NCBI GenBank assembly: GCA_028284125.1
Contig: JANQSI010000018.1
Location: forward strand, 524,998 to 588,997
Direction of reading: 5' to 3'
Source of the DNA: Cyclobacteriaceae bacterium
Lineage (GTDB): Bacteria; Bacteroidota; Bacteroidia; Cytophagales; Cyclobacteriaceae
Length of the DNA stretch: 64,000 nucleotides
The notes beneath the pieces are model-generated. The model did no database searches. It saw only the letters and a program-made list of their open reading frames with translations, and had not been told where the DNA came from. A program made the translations under genes and the position numbers. This document shows, one piece after another, positions 61,566 to 64,000 of this stretch. Position 1 is the first letter of the stretch, and each line of letters opens with the position of its first letter.

Positions 61566-62873
61566 ATGGCAATACCTGAACATTTATCCCTTACCATTCC
61601 CAAATCCGATCTCCCAAGAATTGTAATTGTTGGTGGAGGTTTTGGTGGATTGAAACTCGCTAGAGGTCTGAGAAAAACAAAAGCCCAAGTGGTCCTTCTA
61701 GATCGAAACAACTTCCATACGTTTCAGCCCCTTTTGTATCAAGTAGCAACCGCCGGTTTAGAGGCAGATTCAATCGTGGGCCCATTAAGAAAGAATTTTG
61801 AAGGGAATCCTAATTACTTCTTTCGTATGGTAAAAGTCACAGGGATTGATCAAGACAAAAATGAAATAGAAACTACGGTCGGAAATTTATCCTACGACTA
61901 TCTGGTCATTGCCAGTGGCTCCATCACAAACTATTTTGGGAATGATGAAATCAGAAAAAGGGTATTACCACTAAAAAGAATTGTTCATGCATTGGATCTA
62001 AGACATCACATTCTCCAAAATTTTGAACAAGCAGTTCTTACTCAGGATAAAAAGAAGCTACAGCAAATGATGAATATTGTTGTGGTTGGTGGAGGTCCGA
62101 CCGGTGTCGAAGTTTGTGGAGCACTCTCAGAACTAAAAAAACATATTTTGCCAAGAGATTATCCCGACCTGGATTTCTCGGGCATGAACATTCATCTTAT
62201 TGAAGGCACTGATCGACTTTTAAATGGAATGAGTGAATCATCTGGCAAGGATTCTTTACACTACATGCAAAATCTCGGGATCAATGTTCAATTGAATACT
62301 CGAGTTGAGGGATATGAAAATGAAGTCGTTCAATTGAGTAATGGTACGATTGAAAGTTCAACAGTAGTATGGTCGGCAGGGGTTAAAGGAAATGTGTTAG
62401 GAGGAATTGATGCCAGCGCAATAGAAAGAAGCCGACTGATTGTCAATGAATATAATCGTGTTGTTGGCACAGATAACATATTCGCTATAGGGGATGTCGC
62501 GATGATGAGATGCGAAGAATTACCAAATGGTCATCCAATGCTCGCACCTGTCGCGATGCAGCAGGGAATACACCTAGCCAATAATTTCAAGAAGCTTTTT
62601 GCCGGGAAAGAAATGCTTCCATTTAAGTATTTTGACAAAGGATCAATGGCAACAATTGGACGCAACAAAGCAGTTGTTGACATGCCTGGTGGTTTTCATG
62701 TAAAAGGCTTGATTGCGTGGCTAATATGGATGTTCGTTCACATCATGTATTTAATAGGTTTTAGAAACAAGCTTATCGCGTTAAATAATTGGGTTTGGAG
62801 TTACTTGACCTATGATAAAGGAACACGATTGATTATCAGGACCTTTAATAGAATTAAGGTGAGAGGTGCCTGA
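61566..62873 (+). CDS. ndh: Type II NADH dehydrogenase
   Basis: A 435-residue membrane-associated flavoprotein passing electrons from NADH to quinone without pumping protons. Two dinucleotide folds are visible: FAD (IVIVGGGFGGLKLARGL) and NADH (IVVVGGGPTGVEVCGAL), plus the FQPLLYQVATAGL and FAIGDVA blocks. A hydrophobic C-terminal segment (GLIAWLIWMFVHIMYLIGF) anchors it. Single gene with its own -7 box; not part of the ars cluster. Confidence 0.93.
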   Translation: MAIPEHLSLTIPKSDLPRIVIVGGGFGGLKLARGLRKTKAQVVLLDRNNFHTFQPLLYQVATAGLEADSIVGPLRKNFEGNPNYFFRMVKVTGIDQDKNEIETTVGNLSYDYLVIASGSITNYFGNDEIRKRVLPLKRIVHALDLRHHILQNFEQAVLTQDKKKLQQMMNIVVVGGGPTGVEVCGALSELKKHILPRDYPDLDFSGMNIHLIEGTDRLLNGMSESSGKDSLHYMQNLGINVQLNTRVEGYENEVVQLSNGTIESSTVVWSAGVKGNVLGGIDASAIERSRLIVNEYNRVVGTDNIFAIGDVAMMRCEELPNGHPMLAPVAMQQGIHLANNFKKLFAGKEMLPFKYFDKGSMATIGRNKAVVDMPGGFHVKGLIAWLIWMFVHIMYLIGFRNKLIALNNWVWSYLTYDKGTRLIIRTFNRIKVRGA

Positions 62874-62974
62874 GCTATTTGGAAGGGAGATTCACTAGTT
62901 AACAATTCTTAACGCCGTAAATCATTACTTTTTTCCTTACTTCAAATCATTCTTCGCAAATTGCGCTCTTCTAA

Positions 62975-62982
62975 TATTTTTG
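62975..62982 (+). promoter_or_regulatory. Bacteroidota -7 box for moxR
   Basis: TATTTTTG; expected start near 62989, ATG at 63004. Confidence 0.55.
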
Positions 62983-63003
62983 CACCGTTAAAAATTTCAG
63001 TGA

Positions 63004-63996
63004 ATGGAAGCGCAACCGATTGATAAAGACCTTCAAAAAGAGCACCAGGAAAAAATTAGCCAGGTAGTAACCGAAGTGGGCAAGGTGGTAATTGGGCAAG
63101 ACTTTATGGTTACCCGACTCTTAGTCGGGCTTTTCACTCAAGGTCATATCTTGCTGGAAGGAGTACCAGGAATTGCAAAAACCTTGACGGTAAATACATT
63201 GGCTGATGTTTTGCATTTGGATTTCCAACGGCTCCAATTCACTCCGGACCTTTTGCCTGCTGATTTGGTTGGGACCATGATCTACAACCAGCAAAAAGCA
63301 GAATTTGAAGTCAAGAAAGGACCGATCTTCGCTAATTTGATATTAGCAGATGAAATCAACCGGTCTCCAGCCAAAGTTCAGTCTGCACTGCTAGAAGCGA
63401 TGCAGGAAAAAACGGTTTCTATTGGCGATACCACGTATCAGTTGGATCGTCCATTTTTGGTGATGGCGACTCAAAATCCAATCGACCAAGAAGGAACTTA
63501 TCCGTTACCCGAAGCACAAGTAGATAGATTCATGCTAAAAGTGCATGTGGGATATTTAGATAAAAATGGAGAATTGGAAGTGATGCGTAGAATCGCAGAC
63601 CTTTCTTTTAAACCTGACCCTCAGCCTATTCTAAGCAAAGAAGACATTTTTTCAATTCGAAATGAGATCAATCAAGTAGCAGTCTCTGAGTCGATTGAAA
63701 AATACATTATTGAACTAGTGTTCGCTACTCGAAATCCAAAAGAGTATAAACTGGATCACGAAGCTCAATACATCCAGTTTGGAGCTTCTCCTCGAGCATC
63801 AATCAACTTAAATCTGGCATCTAAAGCCATCGCTTTCTTCAATCAAAGAGATTATGTTCTTCCAGAAGATGTGAAGGAAATAGCGATGGATGTTTTGAAT
63901 CACAGGATCCTTTTAAACTATGAAGCGGAGGCTGATGGAGTGTCCACACACGATATAATTGGATCGATTCTGTCGAAGGTTCAAATTAGCAAGTAA
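63004..63996 (+). CDS. MoxR-family AAA+ ATPase
   Basis: A 330-residue AAA+ chaperone-like ATPase. Walker A reads GVPGIAKT (the MoxR form of GxxGxGKT), Walker B LILADEINRSP, sensor 1 MATQNP, and the arginine finger region follows in LPEAQVDRFMLKV. A C-terminal lid ends with FGASPRASINLNLASKAIAFF. MoxR proteins usually work with DUF58 and von Willebrand-A proteins encoded downstream, which would lie beyond the window. The gene is complete: its stop is at 63994-63996. Confidence 0.95.
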   Translation: MEAQPIDKDLQKEHQEKISQVVTEVGKVVIGQDFMVTRLLVGLFTQGHILLEGVPGIAKTLTVNTLADVLHLDFQRLQFTPDLLPADLVGTMIYNQQKAEFEVKKGPIFANLILADEINRSPAKVQSALLEAMQEKTVSIGDTTYQLDRPFLVMATQNPIDQEGTYPLPEAQVDRFMLKVHVGYLDKNGELEVMRRIADLSFKPDPQPILSKEDIFSIRNEINQVAVSESIEKYIIELVFATRNPKEYKLDHEAQYIQFGASPRASINLNLASKAIAFFNQRDYVLPEDVKEIAMDVLNHRILLNYEAEADGVSTHDIIGSILSKVQISK

Positions 63997-64000
63997 AAGA

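Overview
The window reads as chromosome of a Bacteroidota bacterium, probably a marine or soil Cytophagales-type organism. The evidence is: lipoproteins and secreted proteins with type IX secretion (T9SS) C-terminal signals, a HmuY-type haemophore, LytS/LytR pairs, many Bacteroidota-only families, weak Shine-Dalgarno sequences, and the Bacteroidota sigma promoter element TAnnTTTG just upstream of many genes. In several cases that element decides the start codon (icd, ugd, rpsU, the DUF547 gene) or suggests a very short or absent leader (map, glyS, ndh). G+C is moderate to low; no insertion sequence, prophage, rRNA or CRISPR array is visible.

Layout. 1-4.5 kb: a LytS histidine kinase (5' end outside the window), its LytTR regulator and a cadherin/NHL lipoprotein preceded by a 21-bp-spaced direct repeat. 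4.6-25.3 kb: mainly housekeeping genes (isocitrate dehydrogenase, dGTPase, MtfA-like peptidase, glycyl-tRNA synthetase, CPA2 antiporter, UDP-glucose dehydrogenase, acyl-CoA dehydrogenase, rpsU-xerC-hpf, two thioredoxin-fold proteins, CLC protein, methionine aminopeptidase, SPOR protein, fumarase), with a tandem pair of unknown secreted paralogues. 25.3-39.6 kb: an iron/haem regulon. 39.6-43.3 kb: a TrmH-like methyltransferase, mutS, tRNA-Gly(GCC) and tRNA-Leu(UAA). 43.4-44.8 kb: a small accessory patch with an XRE regulator and tiny unknown genes. 44.8-52.2 kb: an ECF sigma factor plus Ser/Thr kinase-TPR protein, divergent from two secreted proteins (beta-helix and PKD/T9SS). 52.2-57.6 kb: a second LytS/LytTR pair, a four-domain fasciclin lipoprotein and a T9SS cargo protein. 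57.9-64 kb: a PLP decarboxylase, a small STAS-like protein, an ars cluster without an exporter (arsR, arsI, arsC-like), NDH-2 and a MoxR ATPase.

The most interesting part is the iron regulon. Seven copies of an 18-bp dyad, TTTAGAATnATTCTAAAT (7-1-7 core as in Fur/PerR boxes), occur in this window, all at promoters of one functional theme: an orphan LuxR-type response regulator; a small Cys-rich DUF6686-like protein; a TonB receptor-HmuY-DUF6607 operon; a divergent ankyrin-DUF2271-PepSY/flavodoxin-reductase operon; feoAB; and an operon of a 60-residue stand-alone FhuF-type [2Fe-2S] protein (CC-X10-C-X2-C), a second DUF6686-like protein and ferritin. Two of these promoters also share a longer upstream module built from AATCRCTA half-sites at the same spacing, and the feoAB/ferritin divergent region carries two FNR/CRP-type boxes 21 bp apart. 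Together this describes capture of haem at the surface, reduction at the membrane, ferrous uptake and storage, under what looks like layered control by iron, a second regulator and an FNR-like regulator. The regulators themselves are not proven by the sequence.
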